DNA of 64,000 bases from Verrucomicrobiales bacterium (GCA_024233215.1 JACKPW010000009.1:62001-126000), one strand, 5' to 3'. Positions 16,049 to 25,380 are shown, counted from the stretch's first letter. Notes: generated by a model not told the origin, from the letters alone. Numbers and translations are program-made.

Positions 16049-17749
16049 ATGAAGGCCCCTCTCCTGCTCGCCCGCGGCGTTTTGTCATCGGTGTTGCCCT
16101 TCTCGCTCCTGGTGTGCCCGGTGGATGCGGCGCCTGCCGCCACGCCCGCTCTGCGTTTTCCCGACCGCCTGGTCTGGGTCTTCGGGTGGAATCTCGGTCG
16201 GGACCGCCACGTGTCGGAAGTTGAGGCGCTGCTGGAGCGGGCGGCGAAGGCGGGTTACACGGGGGCCGTGCTCTCCGCCGGGCTCGACTCGCTGGGACGG
16301 CAGTCGACGGATTACTTCCAGCGACTCGGTGAGGTGAAGGGGGCATGTGACCGGCTCGATCTGGAACTGATTCCCAGCGTGTTTTCCGTGGGCTATGGCG
16401 GCGGCGCCCTCGGCTACAACCGTCACCTGGCCGAGGGCCTGCCGGTGCGCAATGCCCTCTTGGTCGCGGCTGAACGGGAGGCACGGTTCGAGCCCGAGGA
16501 ATCCGTGGGTTGGCGCAACGGCGGCTTCGAGGAACATCGCGGCGACCGTTTCCCCGGCTACGGGTTTCATGATCAACCCGGCGAGGTGAGCTTCGCCGAT
16601 ACGACGATCCGCCATTCCGGCGAGGCCTCCATCCGGCTCGAGAACTTCACCTCCAATCCACACGGCCACGGCCGGGTCATGCAGGAAGTGTCGGTGAAAC
16701 CGTGGCGGTGCTATCGCGTGTCGCTCTGGGTGCGAACGGAGGAACTCGCGCCGACCAGCGGATTCCAAATCAGTGTCCTCGCCGGGGAACGATCCCTGGC
16801 GCCACGAACGTTCAACCTCCCGCCCACCGGCGACTGGCGGCAACTCGTGCTGGTGTTCAACAGCTTCAGCTTCGACAAGGTCCGCCTCTATGCCGGCATG
16901 TGGCAGGGGCGGGCCGGACGGCTCTGGCTCGACGACTGGAGTATCGAGGAGATCGGGCCCATGAACGTGTTGCGTCGACCCGGCACGCCGGTAACCGTTC
17001 GCAGTGAGGAGGGCGACACAACGTACGTGGAGGGGGAGGATTACCAGCCGTTGGAAGACCCGCGATTCAGTCCGTGGAACGTGGACCACGAGGCTCCGGC
17101 GTTAAGGCTGGTGGAAGGCGGGCGGATCAAGCCGGGACAGCGGCTGCGGGTCAGTTGGTATCATCCGATGTTGATTCACGATTCCCAGGTGACGCTGTGC
17201 ATGGCGGAACCTGAGCTTTACGAAATCTATGATCGCGAGGCCCGGTTGCTGGCCGAACATCTGCAGCCGAAGCGCGTGTTGCTCAACATGGACGAGGTCC
17301 GCATGGGCGGCACGTGTGCGGCGTGTGAGGGTCGGGACATGGCGCAACTGCTCGGCGAATGCATCACCCGGCAGGTCGCCGCGTTGCGGCGCCATCAACC
17401 GGAGGTGCAGGTCATGATCTGGTCGGACATGCTGGACCCCAACCACAACGCCCACGGCGACTATTACCTGGTGCAGGGCAGCTTCGCGGGCTCGTGGCGG
17501 TACGTGCCGAAAGAACTGACGATTGCCGTCTGGGGCGGTGAGCTTCGGGAATCGAGCCTGCGCTTTTTCGCCGACGCGGGTTTTCCAGTGCTGGCGGCCT
17601 GTTACTACGACGCCGACAACCTCGACGAGGTGCGACGCTGGCGGGAGGCGGCGCGCGCACTGCCGAACGTGCGCGGCTTCATGTACACCACCTGGCAGCA
17701 GCGCTACGATCTGCTGGAGGATTTTGGCGGTGTGGTCGGGCAGCCGTAG
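16049..17749 (+). CDS. Secreted GH20-like TIM-barrel protein with inserted carbohydrate-binding module
   Basis: 566-residue exported protein, with signal peptide MKAPLLLARGVLSSVLPFSLLV to about residue 29. The first barrel part (about 35-150) covers LVWVFGWNLGRDRHVSEVEALLERAAKAGY. A beta-sandwich module (about 155-310) follows (NGGFEEHRGDRFPGY, HSGEASIRLENF, RLWLDDWSIEEI), resembling CBM/galactose-binding folds. The barrel then resumes with LLNMDEVRMGGTCAAC and MIWSDMLDPNHNAHG. The adjacent Asp-Glu in MDEV recalls the catalytic DE pair of GH20 hexosaminidases. Family assignment is tentative, and it could be an uncharacterised glycosidase clan. Monocistronic; divergent from the Gfo/Idh gene. 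Confidence 0.6.
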   Translation: MKAPLLLARGVLSSVLPFSLLVCPVDAAPAATPALRFPDRLVWVFGWNLGRDRHVSEVEALLERAAKAGYTGAVLSAGLDSLGRQSTDYFQRLGEVKGACDRLDLELIPSVFSVGYGGGALGYNRHLAEGLPVRNALLVAAEREARFEPEESVGWRNGGFEEHRGDRFPGYGFHDQPGEVSFADTTIRHSGEASIRLENFTSNPHGHGRVMQEVSVKPWRCYRVSLWVRTEELAPTSGFQISVLAGERSLAPRTFNLPPTGDWRQLVLVFNSFSFDKVRLYAGMWQGRAGRLWLDDWSIEEIGPMNVLRRPGTPVTVRSEEGDTTYVEGEDYQPLEDPRFSPWNVDHEAPALRLVEGGRIKPGQRLRVSWYHPMLIHDSQVTLCMAEPELYEIYDREARLLAEHLQPKRVLLNMDEVRMGGTCAACEGRDMAQLLGECITRQVAALRRHQPEVQVMIWSDMLDPNHNAHGDYYLVQGSFAGSWRYVPKELTIAVWGGELRESSLRFFADAGFPVLAACYYDADNLDEVRRWREAARALPNVRGFMYTTWQQRYDLLEDFGGVVGQP

Positions 17750-17840
17750 GCCGGGTGTTTTTATGCCCGGTCCGGTCTGCGTGCGGGATCGTCAGGTGAA
17801 ACGCCGGAAGTTCGGTTTGCCACTGGCTTGAAAGTTGGCC

Positions 17841-18105
17841 ATGTCCATGGCCATGAACACAATGGTGGATGTTGCTGAGTTCAAGAACCGGTTCTCGGAA
17901 CTGCTCGCCTATGTGGAGCGTGGGGGGTGAACTGGTGGTCTGCCGTCGGAACGTGCCGTTGGCGCGCATTGAACCTGTTCGCAAGCCGGTGCCGCACCGG
18001 GAGCCCGCTCGGAGCGTGGTCGGGTGTCTGAAGGGAACGGTGGAGATTCTCGGTGATCTCACCGAACCTTGCATCCCTGAATCCGACTGGGAGATGCTCA
18101 AGTGA
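17841..18105 (+). pseudogene. Frameshifted Phd/YefM-type antitoxin
   Basis: Reading from ATG at 17841 gives a Phd/YefM-type N-terminus (VDVAEFKNRFSELLAYVERGG) that stops at TGA 17928-17930. Moving by one base at the run of six G (17922-17927) restores the expected continuation GELVVCRRNVPLARIEPV and a tail ending ESDWEMLK at 18105. With one G fewer, the product would be about 87 residues, a normal antitoxin length. Family: DNA-binding antitoxins that repress their own operon and neutralise PIN or RelE-type toxins. No recognisable toxin follows in the 154 bases before recG. Either a true frameshift, programmed slippage or a sequencing error in the homopolymer. Confidence 0.75.
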
Positions 18106-18259
18106 CGCCGGCATGCCTTACACTGGTCACCACCGACGGCGAGACCGTGGCTGCCCGCATGCGCCAACCCTCTCCTGATCGCGTTCCGAGCCGGATCCGT
18201 TTTGACCTCCCGTTTCTTTCGAGGTGACTTCAACCGCTCGCTTCCGGATAACCGGGGGC

Positions 18260-20302
18260 ATGCCGGTCCAGGAAACCACTGATCCGTTGAACACGCCCGT
18301 GGCGATGCTGCGGGGTGTTGGTCCCGAACGTCAGGCGCAACTGGCGCGGCTGGACCTCCGCACGGTCGGGGATCTGCTGCTTCACCGGCCCCGCCGTTAC
18401 GAGGATCGTCGGACGTTTCGCAAGGTGCGGGAACTGGCGTTGCACGAAACCGCCGCGACCCGCGGCCACATCGTGGCCATGGGGACCAAGCGTTACCGGC
18501 GCGGTTCACGGTCCGTGTTTGAACTCATCGTCGAGGACGAAACCGGCCGGCTGCATTGTCGGTGGTGGAATCTCCCGTTCATGGAGGAACGGTTCCAGGT
18601 GGGCCAGGAGTTGGTCGTGTTCGGCAGGGTGCGGGACCTGAAACCGGTCACGATCGATCATCCCGAGACGGAAATCATCGAGGGGGACGAGGAGCGATCG
18701 CTTCACCTTCACCGGTTGGTGCCGGTGCATCCCGCGACCGAGGGCCTGACGCCACGTTACCTGCGCTGGCTGGTGTGGCAGGCGCTGGAACGGTTTGGCG
18801 GAGCAGTGGTCGAGCCTTGGGGGGACGCGGGAATCGCAGGGTTGCCCAGTCGGATCGACGCGATTCGCGCGCTCCACTTTCCCGGCGAATCCGGCGAGGA
18901 GGAACAGGCGCGGAAACGGCTCGCGCTGGACGAGTTTATCGGCCTGCAACTCGGCATCCAGCGGCGGCGGCGAAATCTCCAATCGAATGCGGCCGGGTTG
19001 CCGTGCAGTGGGGACAACCGTTTGATGCGCCCCTTCCTGTCGCGGTTGCCCTTCAAGTTGACGGACGCGCAAACGCAGGTGTTGCGTGAACTGCGACGAG
19101 ACATGGGCGGGGCGCATCCGATGCGACGACTGCTCCAGGGCGATGTGGGGTGCGGGAAGACCGTTGTGGCGGCGTGCTGCGCCATCATGGCGGTCGAGAG
19201 CGGTTACGAGGTCGCTTACATGACCCCCACCGAAGTGTTGGCCCGACAGCAATGGCAGACCCTGAAGTCGTGGTTTGAGCCGCTCGGCATTCCCGTCCAC
19301 CTGCGGACCGGCAGCCTGAAAACCGAACCGGCGGACGACACCCCAACGGAAGCGCTGAGAGGAGGCGGGCTGCCGGCCGTTACCGTGGGGACGCACGCTC
19401 TCATTGAATCCGGTTTCGCCCCGCCGCGCCTGGGCCTGGTCATCATTGACGAGCAGCACAAGTTCGGGGTGGTGCAACGGGAGGCACTGGTGCGCAAGGG
19501 GCGTTATCCCCACCTGCTCGTGATGACCGCAACGCCCATCCCGCGGACGTTGGGCCTTACGCTCTACGGGGATCTTGATGTGTCGGTGATCGATGCGCTG
19601 CCGGCGGAACGCGGCCGGATTACAACCCACGTTCGCACGGAAGCGAGTCTGCCCAAGGTCTGGGAATTCGTGCGCAGTGAGGCTGCCGCCGGCCGGCAGG
19701 CCTACGTGGTCTATCCCCGCGTGGAGGAGGCCGACCTGCAGACCGGCCTGAAAGCCGTGTTGCAGGAACACGCCCGGCTCGAACAGACCCTCTCGCCGCA
19801 TCGGGTCGGGTTGTTGCACGGACGCCTGGACGCCGTGGAGAAAGAGGCGGTGATGGGAGCCTTTCGGGACCGGCGGCTGCAAGTGCTGGTCGCCACCAGC
19901 ATCATCGAGGTCGGGCTCGATGTGCCCAATGCGACGGTGATGGTGATCGAGAATGCCGACCGGTTTGGGCTCGCTCAATTGCATCAACTCCGGGGCCGGA
20001 TCGGCCGCGGGAAGGGGGACTCGACCTGCATTCTGGTGGCCGGGGTCCGGACCCAGGAGGCCCGGGCGCGATTGAAGGTGCTGGCGGAGACCCAGGACGG
20101 CTTTCGCATCGCCGAGGCCGACCTGCAACTGCGCGGCCCGGGCGAACTGCTGGGACAATCCCAGAGCGGCCTCCCGCCGTTCCGTTTCGGGGATCTGGCC
20201 CGCGATCTCAAGCTCGTGGAACAGGCTCGTGGCATCGCGGCGCAGTTGCTCGATCAGGAAGAGACGAAACGACCGGGAGCGCGATGCACTCCCGGTCGTT
20301 GA
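18260..20302 (+). CDS. recG: ATP-dependent DNA helicase RecG
   Basis: 680-residue RecG, the helicase that regresses stalled forks and branch-migrates Holliday junctions. The N-terminal wedge/OB domain starts with LNTPVAMLRGVGPERQAQLARLDLRTVGDLLLHRPRRYEDR. The SF2 helicase motor has Walker A GDVGCGKT (about residue 293), Walker B variant DEQH (about residue 397), MTATPIPRTL, and motif VI in QLRGRIGRGKGDS. ATG at 18260 is preceded by a GGGGG purine run; GTG at 18224 is an in-frame alternative. The C-terminus reaches FRFGDLARD and ends inside a terminator hairpin shared with the convergent Ig-repeat gene. Confidence 0.96.
   Translation: MPVQETTDPLNTPVAMLRGVGPERQAQLARLDLRTVGDLLLHRPRRYEDRRTFRKVRELALHETAATRGHIVAMGTKRYRRGSRSVFELIVEDETGRLHCRWWNLPFMEERFQVGQELVVFGRVRDLKPVTIDHPETEIIEGDEERSLHLHRLVPVHPATEGLTPRYLRWLVWQALERFGGAVVEPWGDAGIAGLPSRIDAIRALHFPGESGEEEQARKRLALDEFIGLQLGIQRRRRNLQSNAAGLPCSGDNRLMRPFLSRLPFKLTDAQTQVLRELRRDMGGAHPMRRLLQGDVGCGKTVVAACCAIMAVESGYEVAYMTPTEVLARQQWQTLKSWFEPLGIPVHLRTGSLKTEPADDTPTEALRGGGLPAVTVGTHALIESGFAPPRLGLVIIDEQHKFGVVQREALVRKGRYPHLLVMTATPIPRTLGLTLYGDLDVSVIDALPAERGRITTHVRTEASLPKVWEFVRSEAAAGRQAYVVYPRVEEADLQTGLKAVLQEHARLEQTLSPHRVGLLHGRLDAVEKEAVMGAFRDRRLQVLVATSIIEVGLDVPNATVMVIENADRFGLAQLHQLRGRIGRGKGDSTCILVAGVRTQEARARLKVLAETQDGFRIAEADLQLRGPGELLGQSQSGLPPFRFGDLARDLKLVEQARGIAAQLLDQEETKRPGARCTPGR
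20268..20300. terminator. Bidirectional hairpin overlapping the recG stop
   Basis: Perfect 12-bp stem (AACGACCGGGAG / CTCCCGGTCGTT) with a 9-base loop. It overlaps the last codons of recG and faces the convergent 1252-residue gene, which ends 23 bases later. A strong candidate for termination in both directions. Confidence 0.65.
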
Positions 20303-20324
20303 TCGAACCAACCATTTCAGGTCG

Positions 20325-23300
20325 CTATTCCTCGACCCGATAGAACGCCTGCGATTCCGTGGCGGTCACGGTGTAGGGATTCGAGGCGTCGGGGATCTCG
20401 GTCCAGGGACCCGTGACGGCGGGGGCCGCCAACAGCTTCTGGCCCGCGGCCGTTGGAGCCCAGGAGATGGACACCGTGCTGCCGGTTCGAGCGATCTCGA
20501 GTTGCACGGAGGGCCCGCTGCCCTCGATGTTCAGGTAGCCCTTGAGATCGACCCGCAGGCCGGTGGGGCCGGGGGTTTCTCCCGCGTTGTTCACGAGGAA
20601 CTCCAGGGTGTTCACGCCCTCGGTCAGACCGGTGGTGATCGTGAACGGCACGAGGCTGCCGAATCCCGGCGACGTGATGCCGGTGCTGGCGCCGTTGATC
20701 AGCACATCCGTAACCGAGTTGTCGGCGCCGATGCCTCCGACCACGCTGACCTTGCTCACGTCGTAGCCGGTGAGATCGAAGGTGGTCAGGTAGGCGTAGT
20801 CGCCCACGGCCGTCACCCCGTTGTCAGGATCGCCGCTCTGGTTCTGGTTCGCGTGCGGGGCAATCCAACTCGAGGTCGGACCGTTGGCAACCCACGGACC
20901 GGCGGGTGCGATGGGCCAGGCGTTGCTGACCACGATGGCGGCCGGCCCGGTGTAGACCAGGTCGGCGCTGGTGGTGAGGGTGTAGTGCGGATCCGTCGCG
21001 GCATCCGCCAACAGAGCGCCGTTGTCATCCACCCCCGTCCCGAAGAAGCCGGGCAACGGGCGGTAGGCGACAGTCACCACGGCGGCGGCACTGGTCTCGT
21101 TGCCCCAGAGGTTGGAAACCCTGACCGTATAGCTGCCGGAGTCGGTCGTGGTCAGGTCGGCCAGGGTGAGCGACGCCCCGGTGGCTCCGGGGATTGCCGT
21201 CCCGTTCTTCATCCATTGATAGTCGACGGGCAGGGTGCCGGTGGCCGTGACCTTCAGGACCGTGGTGTCGCCCTCGGCATACTTCCCGCCTGCCGGACCG
21301 ATACCGATCCCGGCGGGAATGCCCGGCAACGTGCGGGCGCTGGTCTTGGTGAATTCCACCCGGAGGCCGGCAGGGCCGGCGGCCGCGTTGGCCATCTCGA
21401 AGTCGAGCGTGTTTTCCTCCTGGAGGAAGTCCACGTCATCACTCGTGATCGTGAAGGTGGTGAAGGCGCCGAATCCGGTGCTCAGCGGCACGGGCACGGT
21501 CGCCCCGTTGACGTAGACCGCCACGCCGGTGTTGTCGGTGGCCCAACCCCCGGTGATCTGGACGGTGTTCGTGTCGCGGCCACTCAGGTCGAAGGTGGTC
21601 CGATACGAGTAGGTTCCGGCGGCGATGTCGCCGTCCCCGACCGCTGCCCGTGAGCCGACCCATTTCGAGGTGTCCGTGTTCACCATCCAGACGCCGGCCT
21701 GGATCGGCCAGCCTTCGTTCCCCACGAACACGTCGGGTGAGCCGCCGTCCGGGTTGATCAGGAACGTCCAGTATGGATCCACGCTGCCGGCTGCGAGCGG
21801 TTGACCGTCGGCGCCGATGCCGGTGCTGCGCAACGACGGAATCGTCTCGAGCAGCGACAACCGTGCCACACTGCTCGTGGCGGTGCCGTGGTCATTGCTG
21901 ACGACCAGGGCGTAGTCGCCCTCGTCGGCGAGCGTGACGGCGTCCAGGTTCAAGATGGGTTCCGTGGCGCCTTCCACGGGTTCCCCGTTCAACTCCCATT
22001 GGTAGGTCAGCGGCTGGCTGCCCTGCGCGGTGGCACTGAACGAGGCCGCTTCGCCCAGGTAGACGGTGACCGATTGCGGCTGGGTACCGATGCTCGGAGG
22101 GGTTCCCGCCGGGACCGCCACGACCGCCACGTTGTCCAGCAGGGCGGTGGAGTCGGTTCCCGCAGGATTGGTGCTCTTGATGAACGCCAGTTCCAGATCG
22201 GCGGCCGTCGCGGTGAACATGCCACTGGTGATCTCGTGGTAGCGCTTGCCGGCGCCCACGGGCAGCACCCGGTGTGCCGGCACTACGGTCGAGCCTCCGA
22301 CCTGTACCTCCATTCCAGGAATCGTGACGCTTGTCCGACCGTTTTCAAAGTAGTGCAGATAGTAGTCGCCGCCCACGGTGAGCCCGGTCAATGTCTGACT
22401 CAGCATGCCCGGCCCCTGCAGGAACGCCACCTGGGTGCCGTGCGGCACGAGGCCGTTGTCCGCAAACGGATTCGGCCCATTGGCGGGCGCACCCAGCACC
22501 GGGTTGAGGCCATGATTGTCGAGCGAGGTCCAGCCGGTGATCGGTCCGTTGTCATCCGCACCCGGGTTGCCCGCCACGTAGCCGGGCCAGGAGTAGAATT
22601 CATCCACCTCAAAACTTGGGTTGGTCATCGGGATGCCCACGGCGAGTCGGGCCGCCCGGCTGGTGGCGGATCCGGCGAGGTTTGCCACCACCACCTCGTA
22701 GCTGCCGGCCGCGGCGGCATCCACGGCGGCAATCGTCAGGGTATCCGCCGTCTCACCCGGCAGGTCGGTTCCGTTGTGACGCCATTGGTAGGTCGGGGTG
22801 GGCACGGCGTTGGCGGTGACGGTGAAGCTTACGGGCAGACCCGCGGTGACCGTGACGTCGCGCGGTTCGGCGGTGATGGTCGGGGCCACGTAGCGCGACA
22901 CCGCCTCCCGGTTGCTGAAACCGTAGACGTGGAAGCTCACGTTCGCCGGGACGAACGGCGCGAACTTCATGGTCACGGTGCCGGTGTCGTCCGCCACGTA
23001 TGTGTGGGAAATGCGGATGCCGACGTCGTTGTAGTACTGGTCCTGATTTACGGTCAGGTAGTCATCGCCCACGCTGAACGTGGCCCAGCGCGAGCCGATG
23101 CCCGGATCCTCCCATGCCACCGAATAGATCGTCATGACATACTCGGTTCCAGGCGTCAGGCCTTCGAGTTTGATGCTCTGATACAGTCCGGCGGGCACGT
23201 TGCCGCCGTAGACAAACTGACCGGCCATGACGGCACTGTCCCCACTGACGCCGGTGCTGGTGTCAGCGACGGGACCCGAGCCGAGGAATGTGGTGGAGAA

Positions 23301-24083
23301 CCGGTCCTCCACGGCGGGGTTCGCTCCGGCCAGGCCCGTGAACGTGACGCCATTGATGGTGGCGCTTTCGTCACTGCCGAGATTGTAGGCGTGGGTGTAG
23401 AGGTAGCTCGCGTCCACGCCGACATCGAAGTCGGAATACCACTCCGCGATCGTCCACCGGCCCGAACTGGGCTCGATGTGAAAATCGTCCACCAGCAGTG
23501 TCTGGTCACCCTCGGCGTCGTTCGCCAGCTTCAAGACCACGGAGGTGGTCCAGGCGTCGAAGTTGAACGCCACGTGCCACCAGGGGTTCGAGGATCCCAC
23601 CGAAGCCGTGGATAACCCCTCCACGGCGCCCCACGGGAATAGCGCGCCCACGTCATCGATATAGACCTTCGCATGGGGCGTGTTGCCCGTGCGGGCGTTG
23701 ATTCGGAAGCTCACGCGATAGGTGGTGCCCGGCACCAGGTCGGTGATGGTGGTGCTGAGCGTCGCCGGCGTGGCGGGATCGTCGGTGTTCACCTGGATGA
23801 ACGCCACGTTGTTGCCGTCCGGAATCGCTCCGTTGTCCGCGAACGGGGCGCCGCCCGAGGGATTCAAGCCGACCCTTTCAGCCGGGGAGGCAGTCCATCC
23901 GGAGATCGGGCCGTTGTCGCTGATGTAGCCCGGATACACGCTGAAGGTGTCCGTTTCGAAGCTGGGATTCGGAATGGTCTGGGCCTGAGCGGTCAGGGCG
24001 CAAAGGCCTGCGAGTGCCAGGAAAGGACCGGGCCGAAGACCGCGTGGCCGGGGCCGGGGAATGGTGATCTGATTCATACGCAT
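20325..24083 (-). CDS. Large secreted Ig-repeat protein with duplicated binding modules
   Basis: 1252-residue exported protein, with signal peptide GPFLALAGLCALTAQAQ to about residue 35. Two N-terminal jelly-roll-like modules begin NPSFETDTFSVYPGYI (residue 38) and NPSFEVDEFYSWPGYV (about 490). At least three immunoglobulin-like modules carry the SFTVTANAVPTPTYQW and YQWMKNGTAIPG patterns (about 405-485, 665-745, 965-1040). Two further paired modules start STGIGADGQPL and FGTGVDDNGAL; both contain VNGAT/INGAS and GLRV(E/D) phrases. The C-terminus (GPWTEIPDASNPYTVTATESQAFYRVEE) is the usual end of verrucomicrobial secreted proteins. A surface adhesin or polysaccharide-binding role is inferred. 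No catalytic motif seen. Confidence 0.8.
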   Translation of the reverse strand: MRMNQITIPRPRPRGLRPGPFLALAGLCALTAQAQTIPNPSFETDTFSVYPGYISDNGPISGWTASPAERVGLNPSGGAPFADNGAIPDGNNVAFIQVNTDDPATPATLSTTITDLVPGTTYRVSFRINARTGNTPHAKVYIDDVGALFPWGAVEGLSTASVGSSNPWWHVAFNFDAWTTSVVLKLANDAEGDQTLLVDDFHIEPSSGRWTIAEWYSDFDVGVDASYLYTHAYNLGSDESATINGVTFTGLAGANPAVEDRFSTTFLGSGPVADTSTGVSGDSAVMAGQFVYGGNVPAGLYQSIKLEGLTPGTEYVMTIYSVAWEDPGIGSRWATFSVGDDYLTVNQDQYYNDVGIRISHTYVADDTGTVTMKFAPFVPANVSFHVYGFSNREAVSRYVAPTITAEPRDVTVTAGLPVSFTVTANAVPTPTYQWRHNGTDLPGETADTLTIAAVDAAAAGSYEVVVANLAGSATSRAARLAVGIPMTNPSFEVDEFYSWPGYVAGNPGADDNGPITGWTSLDNHGLNPVLGAPANGPNPFADNGLVPHGTQVAFLQGPGMLSQTLTGLTVGGDYYLHYFENGRTSVTIPGMEVQVGGSTVVPAHRVLPVGAGKRYHEITSGMFTATAADLELAFIKSTNPAGTDSTALLDNVAVVAVPAGTPPSIGTQPQSVTVYLGEAASFSATAQGSQPLTYQWELNGEPVEGATEPILNLDAVTLADEGDYALVVSNDHGTATSSVARLSLLETIPSLRSTGIGADGQPLAAGSVDPYWTFLINPDGGSPDVFVGNEGWPIQAGVWMVNTDTSKWVGSRAAVGDGDIAAGTYSYRTTFDLSGRDTNTVQITGGWATDNTGVAVYVNGATVPVPLSTGFGAFTTFTITSDDVDFLQEENTLDFEMANAAAGPAGLRVEFTKTSARTLPGIPAGIGIGPAGGKYAEGDTTVLKVTATGTLPVDYQWMKNGTAIPGATGASLTLADLTTTDSGSYTVRVSNLWGNETSAAAVVTVAYRPLPGFFGTGVDDNGALLADAATDPHYTLTTSADLVYTGPAAIVVSNAWPIAPAGPWVANGPTSSWIAPHANQNQSGDPDNGVTAVGDYAYLTTFDLTGYDVSKVSVVGGIGADNSVTDVLINGASTGITSPGFGSLVPFTITTGLTEGVNTLEFLVNNAGETPGPTGLRVDLKGYLNIEGSGPSVQLEIARTGSTVSISWAPTAAGQKLLAAPAVTGPWTEIPDASNPYTVTATESQAFYRVEE

Positions 24084-24522
24084 CGTGTACGTTGACGGTT
24101 GCTCACGGAGAATTCAGTGAACGACGCAGAGGTCTCAGGGGAAAGCCCCTGGGAACGAACTACGTGGTTCACGTTCTCCGGTTACCACGAGAGAGGTCCT
24201 CTGGCAAGCGCGCCGACGGGGGGAATGGCACCCGGCGTGCGCATCGCAGGTTTCCTGATCCCGGTTTCGTAATCGTCATCCTCATCGTAATCTCATGGAC
24301 CGCATCCTGGGTCCCAAGAGGCCGCCGGTTTACGAGCAGGGGCTGGCTTGCATGGCCTGGGTGGAACCGCTGCTGGTGAAGCGTGGGGATCGTGATTGCG
24401 AGCAGGCCCCGCGGGGGCTCCCCCGGCGGTTCGGTTGTGGAAACTGGTGAAATGCACACCTCTCGACCGGACCTGCGCGAACTCGCTCGCAAGGAAGCTG
24501 CGATGAAGCTGCGATGAAGCTG
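24084..24522. other. Intergenic region, no gene
   Basis: Leader of the Ig-repeat gene on one side and tRNA promoter region on the other. It contains short direct repeats (CGTAATC near 24268 and 24285; GCTGCGATGAA twice around 24497-24517) but no credible ORF or RNA. Small frames here lack ribosome sites and family resemblance. Confidence 0.6.
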
Positions 24523-24551
24523 TTGACACGATGCGTCGGAGGGCTCATTCT
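24523..24551 (+). promoter_or_regulatory. Sigma-70-type promoter for tRNA-Ala
   Basis: A perfect -35 box TTGACA (24523-24528) is followed, after 17 bases, by CATTCT (24546-24551) as a weak -10 box. Transcription would start about 10 bases before the mature tRNA. Inferred from consensus match and position only. Confidence 0.5.
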
Positions 24552-24568
24552 CTTCCCCGCTTTTGGCT

Positions 24569-24644
24569 GGGGTCGTAGCTCAGTTGGTAGAGCACCACAA
24601 TGGCATTGTGGGGGTCAGGGGTTCGACTCCCCTCGGCTCCACCA
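24569..24644 (+). tRNA. tRNA-Ala (GGC anticodon), CCA encoded
   Basis: Complete cloverleaf of 76 bases. The 7-bp acceptor stem is GGGGTCG / CGGCTCC (two G-U pairs). The D arm is GCTC...GAGC, the anticodon stem CCACA/TGTGG with loop ATGGCAT, placing GGC at positions 34-36, and the T arm AGGGG-TTCGACT-CCCCT. The discriminator A and CCA are encoded. The GGC anticodon reads GCC/GCU alanine codons. Confidence 0.95.
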
Positions 24645-24961
24645 GTTCAACACAAGCAAGAAGTCCAAGGGAAAACCATCTCCTGTGCGGGTTCCGTGCA
24701 GGCTCTCCGCAGCAGATCACGAAGTGGTTGGGGCGTGACTTCGCCGGGCGATGTGTGTCACCCGCTCGGACTTACCGGTGCCCGCGAATCCTTCGGGCTT
24801 GTTTCTTTTTCAGCTGCGCGCTTGACCAGCCGCCAACCTCGACGACATTGCGCCTGCGATGCATGTGCCCTCCAGCCTCCGGGGTGGGTGGGGGGCTCGG
24901 CGGAAACTCGCCCCACAAACTCAACCGACTCGCTTGACGTGTGAACCGTCGAGGCACATCA
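24645..24961. other. Intergenic region, no gene
   Basis: About 317 bases between the tRNA and the small lipoprotein gene. No repeat, RNA or ORF with a ribosome site stands out; the open frames here run through the tRNA and are not coding. Confidence 0.6.
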
Positions 24962-25126
24962 ATGAAGATCATCAAGAACGCAATCGTGCTTTCCGTGGCC
25001 GCCATCCTCGTGGGGTGTGCCTCACCAAGCAACGCCAAGGTGGAGCAGCCCCCCGCCGGCAGTTCATCAACGAACCCGCCCCCGGCCTGGGTGCAGGAGA
25101 TCGACTCACAGACCAGTGGATTCTAG
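24962..25126 (+). CDS. Small predicted lipoprotein
   Basis: 54-residue protein, MKIIKNAIVLSVAAILVGCASP. Its short basic N-terminus, hydrophobic core and lipobox (L-V-G-C, Cys19) mark it as a lipoprotein attached to a membrane by its N-terminal cysteine. The mature part is only about 35 residues, Pro/Ser-rich, ending TSGF. No family is recognised. The last four bases overlap the end of the convergent 85-residue gene. Start chosen because the signal begins right at this ATG. Confidence 0.65.
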   Translation: MKIIKNAIVLSVAAILVGCASPSNAKVEQPPAGSSSTNPPPAWVQEIDSQTSGF

Positions 25127-25380
25127 TCCGATCTCGGGGAGTAGAGCACCGTGTTGACGGCTTGCTTCACGGTGATCCAGCCTTTTCGGTCCAGAATCTG
25201 CAGGAGCCGGCTGGCCAGCGAATCCAGGTAGTCCGTGTGCGCCTGGTAGATGTCAGCGACCAGTTCCGGGAACCTGGCCTTCCGGAGGTCACCGAATCGG
25301 ACCGGACGATTGACGCCGCCGGCCTGCGTGATCAGCAGATCGAGCACCTGCCTTTCCTTGTCATTTAGCGGTTCTGGCAT
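25123..25380 (-). CDS. Small conserved-looking hypothetical protein (85 aa)
   Basis: 85-residue soluble protein of unknown function, highly charged and predicted mostly helical (KERQVLDLLITQAGG, DYLDSLASRLLQILDRKGW). The layout could fit a small winged-helix DNA-binding fold, but no motif proves it. A full AAGGAGG ribosome site lies just upstream of ATG at 25380, strong evidence that it is translated. A possible promoter lies about 150 bases further upstream. Convergent with the small lipoprotein. Confidence 0.65.
   Translation of the reverse strand: MPEPLNDKERQVLDLLITQAGGVNRPVRFGDLRKARFPELVADIYQAHTDYLDSLASRLLQILDRKGWITVKQAVNTVLYSPRSD

Noticed and set aside
18102..18240. Toxin partner of the Phd-type antitoxin
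   Set aside because: A short frame starting GTG at 18102 gives about 42 residues without PIN, RelE or other toxin motifs.
24514..24944. Open frames of 74-124 codons around the tRNA
   Set aside because: They run through the tRNA-Ala gene and have no ribosome site or family resemblance.
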